From: Methanobacterium sp.
Lineage (GTDB): Archaea; Methanobacteriota; Methanobacteria; Methanobacteriales; Methanobacteriaceae
Length of the DNA: 14,195 bases
Assembly (NCBI GenBank): GCA_003162115.1
Contig: PMMV01000110.1
Location: 26,693 to 40,887 of the forward strand
Direction of reading: 5' to 3'
A program made the translations under genes and the position numbers. The notes beneath the pieces were generated by a model, which did not search any database, was not told the origin of the DNA, and worked only from the letters and a program-made list of their open reading frames with translations. Below, one piece after another: positions 1-7,088 of this stretch. Positions within the stretch are counted from its first letter, which is position 1; each line of letters starts with the position of its first letter.

Positions 1-419
1 GTGAGTATTGCAATATCTGCATCATCCTTATATCCAATTTTCTCGTAGGTTTCTGTAGGTTTTAAAGCCAAAGCCCTTGCAGGTCCTGAACCAAGAGCAA
101 AGAAATCACCTACACTCACAGACCATCCTGCTTTCTGAGATCCAAGAGTAGATATTGAAGGAAAATTAGTTTTTATCTTTACCGAAGGTATTGCAAAATT
201 TTCAGAGAGGTCTCCTGGTATAGAAATTCCTACTTCTGCAAGTCCTCCGAGGCATATTTTGGTGTAGAGTTCACCAGCCTTAAAACTTCCTGAAACATTA
301 ACTCCACAGTCCAAAATCGTTGAACCATTTTCAAGTTTTGAAACTGCGATGTTGAGTTCTTCTGCCTTTTCAATCATTTGATCTAATGTTTTTTTTGCTT
401 CGAGATTGACACTTACCAT
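1..419 (-). CDS. mch: Methenyltetrahydromethanopterin cyclohydrolase, N-terminal part (gene runs off the window)
   Basis: Translating the minus strand from the ATG at 419 gives 139 uninterrupted codons that run off the left edge, so only the N-terminal part is present; the family is about 320 residues. The protein begins MVSVNLEAKK and contains SKLENGSTILDCGVNV, GLAEVGISIPGD and GWSVSVGDFFALGSGPARAL, which I recognise as methanogen Mch. The enzyme interconverts 5,10-methenyl- and N5-formyl-tetrahydromethanopterin in the cytoplasm, an early step of CO2 reduction to methane. A Shine-Dalgarno sequence AAGGTGAT lies just upstream (423-430). thyA lies 194 bases upstream on the same strand, a gap long enough for mch to have its own promoter. 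The call is based on remembered family sequence, and the C-terminal two thirds cannot be checked. Confidence 0.95.
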   Translation of the reverse strand, partial: MVSVNLEAKKTLDQMIEKAEELNIAVSKLENGSTILDCGVNVSGSFKAGELYTKICLGGLAEVGISIPGDLSENFAIPSVKIKTNFPSISTLGSQKAGWSVSVGDFFALGSGPARALALKPTETYEKIGYKDDADIAIL

Positions 420-542
420 TATATCACCTTTTTTTGATTAAGAATAATTGAACTTCTACTATTACGTAGCTGTATAATAAGTACGGATAGACGATTTCAT
501 GTTTAGCTAAACCCTAGTAAAATATGTTTCAGTCTTAATTAA

Positions 543-553
543 TATTTATATAA
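543..553 (-). promoter_or_regulatory. Candidate TATA box for mch
   Basis: In the 194-base thyA-mch spacer the minus strand reads GATTATATAAATA around 543-555, close to the archaeal TATA consensus. Initiation about 25 bases downstream would give a leader of about 100 bases before the mch ATG at 419. A second AT-rich candidate (CTTATTATAC near 472-481) would give a shorter leader. No start site can be proven from sequence alone, and readthrough from thyA is also possible. Confidence 0.35.
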
Positions 554-613
554 TCATATAACCAAACACTTTTATTTATACTCTTTATAAACTGATTTTA
601 TACATAATATTGT

Positions 614-1231
614 CTAAACTCCCTCAGCTTCCTTAAAGTTAACCTCGTAGATATGGGCACTGATAGAATGTATGGTTAACATACCAACTTCTGATCCCAC
701 TTCCCCTGCAACGTACTTAGCAAGATTAGAAAGTCCTACTGCATTGGGGTACCATGCACCATATATATCATGAGATCTCCACAATCCAGTAGTATGGAGT
801 TTACCATCTCTTATTTTAAAGTCTACAAGCATCATACAAGGTACTTCATCGTTCTTGGTGTCAACTGTTGGATCCCATGTTATTGATATAGCCCTTCTGG
901 ATTCTTTAAAATTATTAAGTCTTTCTATGGCTTCTCGTATTTGATCTATGCCATCAAAATGTGCTCTGAGCCTGTTACCGTATGTATATATAAATCCCTG
1001 TTTATCATTGCTTAAAAATTGTTTAGAATATTTATCAAGCTTTTCACCTGTCCAAAAGTAACCCTTTGGAGATTCTGTGTCTAGAGGATTTTTCACGTTA
1101 ACAATTGTATTTAGAATTTCCTTGGTAACCGATCCCCTCTCATCTGTTATTTCCACGCCGTTATTCATAATTCTTTTTACAAGTGATTCCCATCCTGTTT
1201 TTATAGTTGGAACCTTAATCATTATAGCCAT
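614..1231 (-). CDS. thyA: Thymidylate synthase, short archaeal ThyA type
   Basis: This 205-residue protein should methylate dUMP to dTMP using a C1-carrying pterin, in methanogens probably methylene-tetrahydromethanopterin rather than folate (family inference). Visible ThyA landmarks are YGNRLR at 84-89, the nucleophile Cys132 in VPCMMLVDF, the phosphate- and dUMP-binding RSHD at 152-155, Asn163 in WYPNAVG, and HIYE at 193-196. It is shorter than the bacterial enzyme (about 264 residues), as is usual for the archaeal form. The ATG at 1231 has GGAGG seven bases upstream. A second ATG at 1222 (MIKVPTIKT) has AGGATGG upstream and would overlap the metE stop as TAATG, so the true start may be three codons later. 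It overlaps metE by 10 bases (1 with the later start), so the two are almost certainly cotranscribed and probably translationally coupled. Confidence 0.92.
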   Translation of the reverse strand: MAIMIKVPTIKTGWESLVKRIMNNGVEITDERGSVTKEILNTIVNVKNPLDTESPKGYFWTGEKLDKYSKQFLSNDKQGFIYTYGNRLRAHFDGIDQIREAIERLNNFKESRRAISITWDPTVDTKNDEVPCMMLVDFKIRDGKLHTTGLWRSHDIYGAWYPNAVGLSNLAKYVAGEVGSEVGMLTIHSISAHIYEVNFKEAEGV

Positions 1232-2208
1232 CCTACTGCCTCCGTCATTTTTTTGAGTTTAAGGAGTGCGGTATCTCTTGAAAGCATCCTCATACCACAA
1301 TCTGGATCAACCATCATGTTTTCCTCTCCAATAATATCTACTCCCTTTTTTATGAGTTTTACCACATCATTCAATTCATCAACACCTTCAACTTTAGTGT
1401 CTATACAACCAAACCCTATTTTTTTGGAATCATTATATTCCTGTTCAAGTGATTGGATATTATTAGGTATTCCAGCAAATTCACAGTCAATTATTTGGAC
1501 TGAAAATTTTAAAATATCTTTTAAAACATCCCCAACATCTCCGCAAACATGCAATGAAACCGGAACATCTAATGAGTCCGTTATCATTTTTAAAGCATTT
1601 TTTGCTGTTTTTATATCGGCAACACCTGTCGATAGGTACGGTTCATCTATTTGGATAACAGCCGCACCTGCTTCCTGAAGTTCATAAGCCTCTTTTTTAA
1701 GTGCTATCGCCATGTCTGCAATAATTTTTTCCTTTTTATCCCTGTTATAATATCCTTCCACTCGCGATGCTAATACAAGGGTTGTTGGACCCGTAATAAT
1801 TCCCTTTACACCTTTGAAATTTTTGTTTAAATCATTTCCATCAAACAGTTTAGAATCTGTTTTGAACGAATTTAAGAAATCCTTTGAAATTTTATGGGCA
1901 GTTTTTATGGCTAATTTAAGATCATGTGTACCTGAAGAATTAACAGCAGGTTTAATTTTACCCAATATCTTAGGAGTATTTTCTACAACTGCCATACCAT
2001 GTATATTTCTTGCAAAGACTTCAATCATATCTCCTCTCACCTGCCCATCAGAAATAATATCTACACGTGCATTTACCTGGTCTTTAACTGCAATTTCCAG
2101 AGCGGGAATATAGGGATCGTAGGACCCTAAAAAATTAGATATTTTGGAACCTATTGATTTTGGATCCTGTGGAAGTGAAGGATAACTTCCTACTACTGTT
2201 GTTAGCAT
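1222..2208 (-). CDS. metE: Core methionine synthase, folate-independent archaeal MetE (corrinoid-dependent methyltransferase)
   Basis: This 328-residue protein corresponds to the C-terminal catalytic half of cobalamin-independent methionine synthase; the N-terminal half of bacterial MetE is absent. The zinc site that activates homocysteine is intact: His220 and Cys222 in LHVCGD, Glu243 in DCEFAG, and Cys304 in DPDCGMR, with the spacing of full-length MetE. QIDEP at 186-190 is the homocysteine-binding segment, and the N-terminus has VVGSYP. Methanogen members accept methyl groups from methylcobalamin in vitro; the physiological donor is thought to be a corrinoid protein rather than methyl-tetrahydrofolate (established for the family, not shown here). 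AGGAGAT lies upstream of the ATG at 2208. It sits between DUF1894 (62-base gap) and thyA (overlapping). Confidence 0.93.
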   Translation of the reverse strand: MLTTVVGSYPSLPQDPKSIGSKISNFLGSYDPYIPALEIAVKDQVNARVDIISDGQVRGDMIEVFARNIHGMAVVENTPKILGKIKPAVNSSGTHDLKLAIKTAHKISKDFLNSFKTDSKLFDGNDLNKNFKGVKGIITGPTTLVLASRVEGYYNRDKKEKIIADMAIALKKEAYELQEAGAAVIQIDEPYLSTGVADIKTAKNALKMITDSLDVPVSLHVCGDVGDVLKDILKFSVQIIDCEFAGIPNNIQSLEQEYNDSKKIGFGCIDTKVEGVDELNDVVKLIKKGVDIIGEENMMVDPDCGMRMLSRDTALLKLKKMTEAVGWL

Positions 2209-2270
2209 ATTAATCTCCTAAATTCCATTAAAGTGAATATAAATTTAATAAATTTGATAAATAATACTTC

Positions 2271-2588
2271 TTATTTTTTCATTGGATTTACTGCAATAGC
2301 TTTAACTTTGTCTATTTCCTCCTTTTCGACAGGTAAATCTACAACAGCTGTACCATGGCAAGGTTTTGTGTAAGGTAAAGTTATTCTAGACTGAGTTTCA
2401 TCAATACCAATGGGTATAGGTGGAATTCCAATAATTCTAGCCCCCAGGACCTTTGCTCCGGGTTTGACATAAAGTATCCTAGGTGAGTGATTTTCAATTA
2501 CCTTCTTAGCTTCTTTGAATCCTGCTTTAGATATGAGTATTTCATAATCTTCGGATTGCTGTAAATGTAATTCTAGACAAAAAGACAT
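2271..2588 (-). CDS. DUF1894 family protein, function unknown
   Basis: This 105-residue soluble protein has no signal peptide or membrane segment. The sequence (ISKAGFKEAKKVIE, KPGAKVLGARIIGIPPIPIG, PYTKPCHGTAVVDLP) matches my memory of DUF1894, a small family of methanogenic archaea with no assigned reaction. The conserved-looking Cys-His in KPCHGT and the proline-rich GIPPIPIG turn are the obvious candidate functional sites, but that is only inference. The ATG at 2588 follows the DUF1890 stop by 2 bases, and its GGAGGA Shine-Dalgarno lies inside the last codons of DUF1890, so the two should be translated as a coupled pair. Placement ahead of metE and thyA suggests a link to methyl or C1 transfer, unproven. 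Confidence 0.82.
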   Translation of the reverse strand: MSFCLELHLQQSEDYEILISKAGFKEAKKVIENHSPRILYVKPGAKVLGARIIGIPPIPIGIDETQSRITLPYTKPCHGTAVVDLPVEKEEIDKVKAIAVNPMKK

Positions 2589-2590
2589 TT

Positions 2591-3052
2591 CTAATCCTCC
2601 AGTACCTTAAATGCTTTGTCAATTTTAACTCTTATTGGAGTGGGATTATGATAAGCCCTTGCAGATATGAGAGTAGCATCAGTGTTTTCTTTTAAATCAT
2701 TTAAAAATTTCTCAAGTAGATCTGAATCCTTTTCAAACACAATTGCAATTGATTTGGTATTCAAGATATGGTAGAACGTCACAAAGTATGATACAGCTGC
2801 ATCCTTATGTACAAATCCAACAAGCAAGTCATATTCCTTTTCTTCTAGATCTTCAAGGCATAATTCCAAGTCTATCTTTTTATTTACGTAGAATTCCTCA
2901 GAATCAGAAACTTCTAGAAGTTTAGATGCTGATGGCGTGCTTGCAACTGTTACTTCGAACCCGATTTTTGTGAGTTTATGTGCTGTATATAGTGCAAGAG
3001 GCGTTTGAGAAGGCGATTCAGGACATCCTAATAATATTAAAGCTTTTTTCAT
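2591..3052 (-). CDS. DUF1890 family protein, Rossmann-like, function unknown
   Basis: This 153-residue cytosolic protein begins MKKALILLGCPESPSQTP and then alternates beta strands and helices (GFEVTVAST, YDLLVGFVHKDAA, SIAIVFEKD), as expected of a small alpha/beta fold. It matches my memory of DUF1890, a family in methanogens with a structurally characterised Methanothermobacter member but no known activity. Cys10 in the first loop (LLGCPE) is a possible ligand or active-site residue, by inference only. It is the first gene of the minus-strand cluster DUF1890-DUF1894-metE-thyA. GAGGGA lies a few bases upstream of the ATG at 3052, and TATA-like sequences lie 75-110 bases upstream. The fold is somewhat like DsrE-type or corrinoid-binding proteins, but I see no DxHxxG cobalamin motif. 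Confidence 0.82.
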   Translation of the reverse strand: MKKALILLGCPESPSQTPLALYTAHKLTKIGFEVTVASTPSASKLLEVSDSEEFYVNKKIDLELCLEDLEEKEYDLLVGFVHKDAAVSYFVTFYHILNTKSIAIVFEKDSDLLEKFLNDLKENTDATLISARAYHNPTPIRVKIDKAFKVLED

Positions 3053-3366
3053 AGTTTCCCTCTTTTATTTTTTTAATATTTTTATTAATGAGAATAAATG
3101 TCTAGAAATTATCTTGAATTTTTTTATTTTATATATCAAATATGAGTTGGATATTATATAAAAAAATGTGATCATACCTAAAAATTTGGCTACTAATATC
3201 TTTTGAAACATTAGCCTTTAAATATGTTAATCAGCATTCGAAAAATGATATAGTATATTAGTTAATAATCTGTTAATTGACCACTAAACCTCAAAATAGA
3301 GAAAACAACAAATTGTCAGCAATAATATTAATTATGAACAAATATTTTGAATTATTTTTAATAAAT
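3053..3366. other. AT-rich intergenic spacer
   Basis: This is 314 bases of very AT-rich DNA between DUF1890 and the 3' end of the GNAT pseudogene. Apart from the candidate TATA boxes for the DUF1890 operon in its left part, I see no coding potential with a ribosome site, no RNA fold and no repeat. Confidence 0.6.
3126..3162 (-). promoter_or_regulatory. Candidate TATA boxes of the DUF1890-DUF1894-metE-thyA operon
   Basis: On the minus strand TTTATATAAT (3153-3162) and GATATATAAAAT (3126-3137) both fit the archaeal TATA consensus and lie 75-110 bases before the DUF1890 ATG. Either would give a leader of roughly 50-80 bases. Which one is used cannot be decided from sequence. Confidence 0.45.
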
Positions 3367-3851
3367 TTATATAGATTTGAAAAAAACAATTTTATCGTCC
3401 TTTGGACCATCATAATCTTTAAATACATTAATACCATCAATTTCAGTGGTTTCATCCGATTGTAATGACAAAAAACCAATTTTAGAATAGAATTTGATAG
3501 CAGCTTTGTTGTATGGTTTACAGATCAGGAAAACTTTTCTACATCCTCATGAAGAAACTATTTTAATAAACTCATCAACAAGATTTGAAGCTATATTTTG
3601 TCCTCTGAATGCATGCTTTAGACATAAAAGATGAATATATGAGTTTTCTGGATCTTCTTGTGAAATGAATCCCAGTAAAAACCCATTAATTTCTCCATTA
3701 CCTGTAACAACCAGTGATGTCTTTTTAAAGAACTTGGTGAACAAATGTAAATTGATTTTCTCTCATTTGTCATTGGATTGCAGTACTCTGCAACCTGAGA
3801 TATTTTTATGAAATCTTCTTCAATAACATTTCTTATTTTAAAATCAAGCAT
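3367..3851 (-). pseudogene. Broken GNAT-family N-acetyltransferase (one frameshift plus one in-frame TGA)
   Basis: Three reading segments on the minus strand join into one GNAT protein of about 161 residues. The first, from the ATG at 3851 (AGGAGA upstream), reads MLDFKIRNVIEEDFIKI through NERKSIY. Near 3747 the reading must move by one base, consistent with one lost base, to continue LFTKFFKKTSLVV, NGFLLGFISQ, then the acetyl-CoA loop region HAFRGQNIASNLVDEF. That frame meets TGA at 3547-3549, after which the same frame continues without break as GCRKVFLICKPYNKAA, IKFYSKIGF (the usual GNAT C-terminal motif) to a TAA at 3367-3369. The 485-base length fits a single-base loss. The RGxxIAS loop is a degraded-looking but recognisable RGxGxA motif. 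The substrate is unknown. The protein is very unlikely to be made whole. Confidence 0.85.
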
Positions 3852-3895
3852 TAAAACTTCTCCTGAATCTATAAATAAAATATGGATTCACTAAC

Positions 3896-3904
3896 TTTAA
3901 ATAT
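3896..3904 (+). promoter_or_regulatory. TATA box of tRNA-Ala
   Basis: TTTAAATAT is centred about 27 bases before the first base of the mature tRNA, the usual distance for an archaeal TATA box if transcription starts at or just before the tRNA 5' end. It is divergent from the GNAT pseudogene promoter region. Confidence 0.6.
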
Positions 3905-3926
3905 CACAAGGTTAAAGTTGATATGC

Positions 3927-4000
<74 letters not shown>

Positions 4001-4001
4001 C

Positions 4002-4008
4002 TTTTTTT
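4002..4008 (+). terminator. Oligo-T terminator after tRNA-Ala
   Basis: A T7 run begins three bases after the tRNA discriminator base. Short T runs are sufficient termination signals in archaea, and no other plus-strand gene follows until prs. Confidence 0.6.
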
Positions 4009-4071
4009 ATACATTTCAAGATTTCATTATTCTTTATTATTACATCAACTTTTATTATAGCTGGATAAATT

Positions 4072-4127
4072 AAAAAAAAGTTTCTTTGAAGGATTTATAT
4101 TTTTTTATTTATTTATAAATCCTTCAA
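4072..4127 (-). terminator. Hairpin plus T8 terminator of hypAB
   Basis: A perfect 14-base inverted repeat (arms 4086-4099 and 4114-4127, containing GAAGGATTTATA and its complement) flanks a 14-base T-rich loop. The right arm is the last coding part of hypB (Glu-Gly-Phe-Ile), and the left arm lies past the stop. Six bases after the stem the minus strand reads T8 (4072-4079). This is the clearest bacterial-style terminator shape in the window; it could also protect the mRNA 3' end. Confidence 0.7.
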
Positions 4128-4764
4128 TAATATTTATTATTTCATCAAGCCCTTGGCCTGTTTTAAGGCTACTTTTTATTACTTTAATATTAGGATTCAG
4201 TTCTTTAACATCTAAAACCATTTTATCCTGATCAGCACCTACAGCCTCTGCAATATCAATCTTATTAATTACAACGAGGTCTGCCTCCTTAAATATCAAA
4301 GGATGCTTTTCTACTGTATCGTCTCCCTCACTAACACTTATAACAACCATTCGAACGTGTGATCCAAGATCGAAATCAACTGGACAAATGAGATTTCCAA
4401 CATTTTCAATGAATAGCAGATCAATTAATTCAAGTGGCATATCACCAAATGCATGTTCAACAAGATGGGCATCAAGGTGGCATTCTTTTCCAGTGTTAAG
4501 CCCCACAACTGGTATATTGTATTTTTCAAATCTACCAGCGTCGAATTTACTTATCACATCACCAGCTATGACTCCTATTTTATGATCCATCTTCTGGATG
4601 AGAATTTCGATTAGTGAAGTTTTTCCTGATCCTATAGCTCCTAAAACATCTACTGAGAACACACCTGCATCATCAAGAATTTTCTGGTTTCTATCTGCAA
4701 GTTTACGATTTGCAACCATAATATCGTGCTGAATTTCTACTTCTGCAATTTTATGCATCTTCAT
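4105..4764 (-). CDS. hypB: Hydrogenase nickel-insertion GTPase HypB
   Basis: This 219-residue SIMIBI-class GTPase drives nickel delivery to the large subunit of [NiFe] hydrogenases together with HypA. The P-loop is GAIGSGKT (42-49), and the G4 motif NKID is at 167-170. The metal site at the dimer interface is present as Cys95-His96 and His100 in ECHLDAH, plus Cys127 in NLICPVD. The N-terminal CxxCGC and poly-His nickel-storage stretches of some bacterial HypB proteins are absent, as is usual in archaeal ones. It overlaps hypA by 14 bases. The ATG at 4764 is used here, but ATG codon 3 (4758, MHKIAEVEIQ) has better spacing from the AGGGAG upstream, so the start may be two codons later. It is the last gene of the hypAB unit. 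Confidence 0.95.
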   Translation of the reverse strand: MKMHKIAEVEIQHDIMVANRKLADRNQKILDDAGVFSVDVLGAIGSGKTSLIEILIQKMDHKIGVIAGDVISKFDAGRFEKYNIPVVGLNTGKECHLDAHLVEHAFGDMPLELIDLLFIENVGNLICPVDFDLGSHVRMVVISVSEGDDTVEKHPLIFKEADLVVINKIDIAEAVGADQDKMVLDVKELNPNIKVIKSSLKTGQGLDEIINIIEGFINK

Positions 4765-5137
4765 CTCCCTCTTCCTTTTCTATCTTGATATTTTTAACAT
4801 TACATTCCCTTCCAGCTGTAATTTCAACATTTCTTTCACCACATTCCGGGCATTTTACTATTGCTAAATAGTGATCTGAGTCATCCATATCTGCTAATCC
4901 AGCGTATTCGCATAAATTACACTTTAATTCAACTGGAAGTTCTACTATGTTGACATCTGCACCCTCGAGCAGGGTGTTTTCAACCAGCACATCAATGAGA
5001 AATTTTAACTGCTCAGGATTGAGCATTGTGAGTTTTCCAACTTCTATAGTTACTTCAATTATTTCTGTAGCGTCATTTTTCTCTGCTACGTCTAGAACTG
5101 TTTTGACCATGGCGTCGGCCATTGAAAGTTCGTGCAT
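4751..5137 (-). CDS. hypA: Hydrogenase maturation nickel chaperone HypA
   Basis: This 128-residue nickel metallochaperone acts with HypB in maturing [NiFe] hydrogenases. The nickel-binding N-terminus Met-His-Glu (MHELSMADAM) is intact, which fixes the start at 5137; GAGGTGG precedes it at good spacing. The structural zinc site is CNLC (73-76) and CPEC (96-99), with the 19-residue loop in between. The C-terminus ends in an acidic tail (EKEEGDEDA). Length is usual for the archaeal family. Its 3' end overlaps hypB in another frame, a sign of translational coupling that would give matched amounts of the two partners. The gene is divergent from prs. Confidence 0.96.
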   Translation of the reverse strand: MHELSMADAMVKTVLDVAEKNDATEIIEVTIEVGKLTMLNPEQLKFLIDVLVENTLLEGADVNIVELPVELKCNLCEYAGLADMDDSDHYLAIVKCPECGERNVEITAGRECNVKNIKIEKEEGDEDA

Positions 5138-5355
<218 letters not shown>

Positions 5356-6222
5356 TTGATAATAGGCGGATCTGCTTCACAGAAACTTGCTGCTAAAGTT
5401 GCATGGAACTTGGAAGAAAATTTAAGCCCTATTGAAACAAGAAGGTTCCCGGACGGAGAACGTTATATAAGAATAAATGGTGAAGTTCCAAAGGAAGTAG
5501 TGGTGATACAGTCAACAGGCTATCCCCAGGATGAAAACCTAATGGAGCTTTTTCTCTTACTTAAAAATCTGAAGAGCCTTGGTGTTGAACGTACAAGAGT
5601 AGTGATCCCATACTTTGGATATGGAAGGCAGGAACGTAGATTTAAAAGCGGTGAAGCAGTTTCTGCAGTTATTGTTGCAGAACTTCTTGAGGCTGCTGGT
5701 GCATCTGAAATTTATTCCATCAACCTTCATGAGAAGAACATTAAAGAGTTCTTTAATATCCCTGTACATGAAATTTCAGCAATGCCATTGATAGCTAATT
5801 ATATAAGGCAACAAATGGAAGATCCCATGATTATTGGGCCTGATAAAGGTGCCCTTGGGTTTGCTACTGAGGTTTCTAGAATCTTGAAATGTGAATGTGA
5901 TTATCTTGAAAAGATACGGATATCACCAGAAAAGGTTGAAACAAAACCTAAAAATCTTGACGTTGCAGGAAGGGATGTTGTGATAATCGACGACATTATT
6001 AGTACAGGTGGAACAATTGTAAGCGCATCAAAAATATTAAGAGACCTTGGGGCTAATAAAGTTGTTGTTGGATGTGTTCACCCCGTACTCGTTGAAGATG
6101 CGCTTTTAAAAATATTTGCAGCGGGTGTTGTTGATGTTTTTGCCACAGATACCCTTAAATCGGATGTGAGTAATATTTCAGTGGCGCCTCTCATCGCGGG
6201 ATATTTGAAAAAATATGAATAA
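5356..6222 (+). CDS. prs: Ribose-phosphate pyrophosphokinase (PRPP synthetase), TTG start
   Basis: This 288-residue cytosolic enzyme makes 5-phosphoribosyl diphosphate from ribose 5-phosphate and ATP for purine, pyrimidine, His and Trp synthesis. Landmarks are RRFPDGERYIRI (29-40), the ATP-side loop PYFGYGRQERRFKSGE (85-100), NLHE with His125, the catalytic-region KIRI with Lys187, and the PRPP signature VVIIDDIISTGG (208-219). It is shorter than bacterial Prs (about 315 residues), as is typical of archaeal forms. No ATG lies nearby; the TTG at 5356 is preceded by AGGTGGT six bases away and puts the expected MIIGGSASQ sequence at the N-terminus, so TTG is the likely start. It is transcribed alone, between a divergent and a convergent neighbour. 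Confidence 0.95.
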   Translation: MIIGGSASQKLAAKVAWNLEENLSPIETRRFPDGERYIRINGEVPKEVVVIQSTGYPQDENLMELFLLLKNLKSLGVERTRVVIPYFGYGRQERRFKSGEAVSAVIVAELLEAAGASEIYSINLHEKNIKEFFNIPVHEISAMPLIANYIRQQMEDPMIIGPDKGALGFATEVSRILKCECDYLEKIRISPEKVETKPKNLDVAGRDVVIIDDIISTGGTIVSASKILRDLGANKVVVGCVHPVLVEDALLKIFAAGVVDVFATDTLKSDVSNISVAPLIAGYLKKYE

Positions 6223-6362
6223 AATCATGAAAAATTATTGAATTCAATTCTTTTTTGCTTAATTTCTGAAACCAATAATTGTTAATGATTTCTTGAAAAA
6301 AATGAATATTAAAATTAATCTTATTATAAATAATTTAATATAACCATCAAAATTAGAAAATG

Positions 6363-6372
6363 AAAAAAAATC
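6363..6372 (-). terminator. Oligo-T terminator of the 6373-6960 gene
   Basis: A T8 run on the minus strand begins two bases after the TAA stop at 6373-6375. There is no strong hairpin, so this would be a simple archaeal oligo-T stop. It lies in the 150-base convergent spacer with prs. Confidence 0.5.
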
Positions 6373-6960
6373 TTACTCTGTTTTGATCATAGGATATTTA
6401 ATTAACTGACGTGGCCTGTTATCTGTGCTGCAAATTCCATTTGAACCTTCTGATGGGTTTTGGTTTCCCGGTGTGAGCTTATTAATATCTTCCTTCTGTT
6501 CTGCAGTAAAATCTCCGAAATAAATTTTTTCTTCCTGAATTTTCACTATATCGTACTCCAAAGGACATGTTTCAATGGATGGTACCAATATACAACCTTT
6601 TGTACTAACATCATGTTCAAGATCAAGCATCCAATCCTTATCAAATGCACTTGTTTCATTTAACATGTCAACCAGTGACTTCTGGTGTGCTGTTACGTAT
6701 CTTGCCCTGTTATTGAAGTCAACAGTTACTGCACCACTCAAATTAGCTGATTCTTCTCCTAAGATGTAGTTTCCTTTTGCATGAATTGTAAAAAATGGTT
6801 TTTTACCCTCTTCATCCAAGAAGGCCCTAATGAATATGTCCCAGTTATCATCAACAAATACTGCTTCCCTTTTGATGTAAATAACACTTCCATCAGGGTT
6901 TTCAATTGTTTCAATTACGGGACTATGCCAATTTCCCGTTAAATCTTCTCTTTTTAACAT
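6373..6960 (-). CDS. Protein of unknown function, possibly a beta-barrel ligand-binding fold
   Basis: I do not assign this 195-residue protein to a named family. It has a real ribosome site (AGAGGTTAA before the ATG at 6960) and ordinary neighbour-like composition. It has no signal peptide or membrane span. The N-terminus DLTGNWHSPVIE followed by alternating strands (VIYIKREAVFV, WDIFIRAFLD, KPFFTIHAKGNYILG, ANLSGAVTVDF, ARYVTAH) resembles lipocalin or APCDD1-like barrels, where a GxW motif opens the first strand. Three Cys residues (123, 132, 177) lie in the C-terminal half, and the tail NRPRQLIKYPMIKTE is basic and Pro-rich. It lies 125 bases downstream of the DEAD-box helicase on the same strand, probably under its own control because a terminator-like signal intervenes. 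The lipocalin resemblance is weak and untested. Confidence 0.7.
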   Translation of the reverse strand: MLKREDLTGNWHSPVIETIENPDGSVIYIKREAVFVDDNWDIFIRAFLDEEGKKPFFTIHAKGNYILGEESANLSGAVTVDFNNRARYVTAHQKSLVDMLNETSAFDKDWMLDLEHDVSTKGCILVPSIETCPLEYDIVKIQEEKIYFGDFTAEQKEDINKLTPGNQNPSEGSNGICSTDNRPRQLIKYPMIKTE

Positions 6961-7057
6961 ATATTAACCTCTTCTAGAAAAGTTCATTGTAAACTATTAA
7001 AATCAGCCTTCTTCAGAATATCTTTTGTAATCAAAATTTAATTGAATGTTTCATATT

Positions 7058-7088
7058 AAAAAAATAAAAAAATATAGGATGTATCCTA
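7058..7088 (-). terminator. Small hairpin plus T-runs after the helicase gene
   Basis: On the minus strand a short stem TAGGA/TCCTA (within 7075-7088) includes the helicase TAG stop and is followed by two T7 runs (7066-7072 and 7058-7064) separated by one A. The stem is weak; the T-runs alone would be a plausible archaeal terminator. Confidence 0.5.

Noticed and set aside
1253..1678. Long plus-strand frame opposite metE
   Set aside because: It is a shadow of the metE codons; the minus-strand product has all zinc ligands and family motifs.
3277..3465. Small plus-strand frame overlapping the 3' part of the GNAT pseudogene
   Set aside because: It has no ribosome site and overlaps sequence that clearly encodes the GNAT C-terminus on the other strand.
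3547..3549. TGA in the GNAT gene as a possible selenocysteine codon
   Set aside because: GNAT enzymes have no known selenocysteine site, a separate frameshift breaks the same gene, and selenocysteine is not expected in this lineage.
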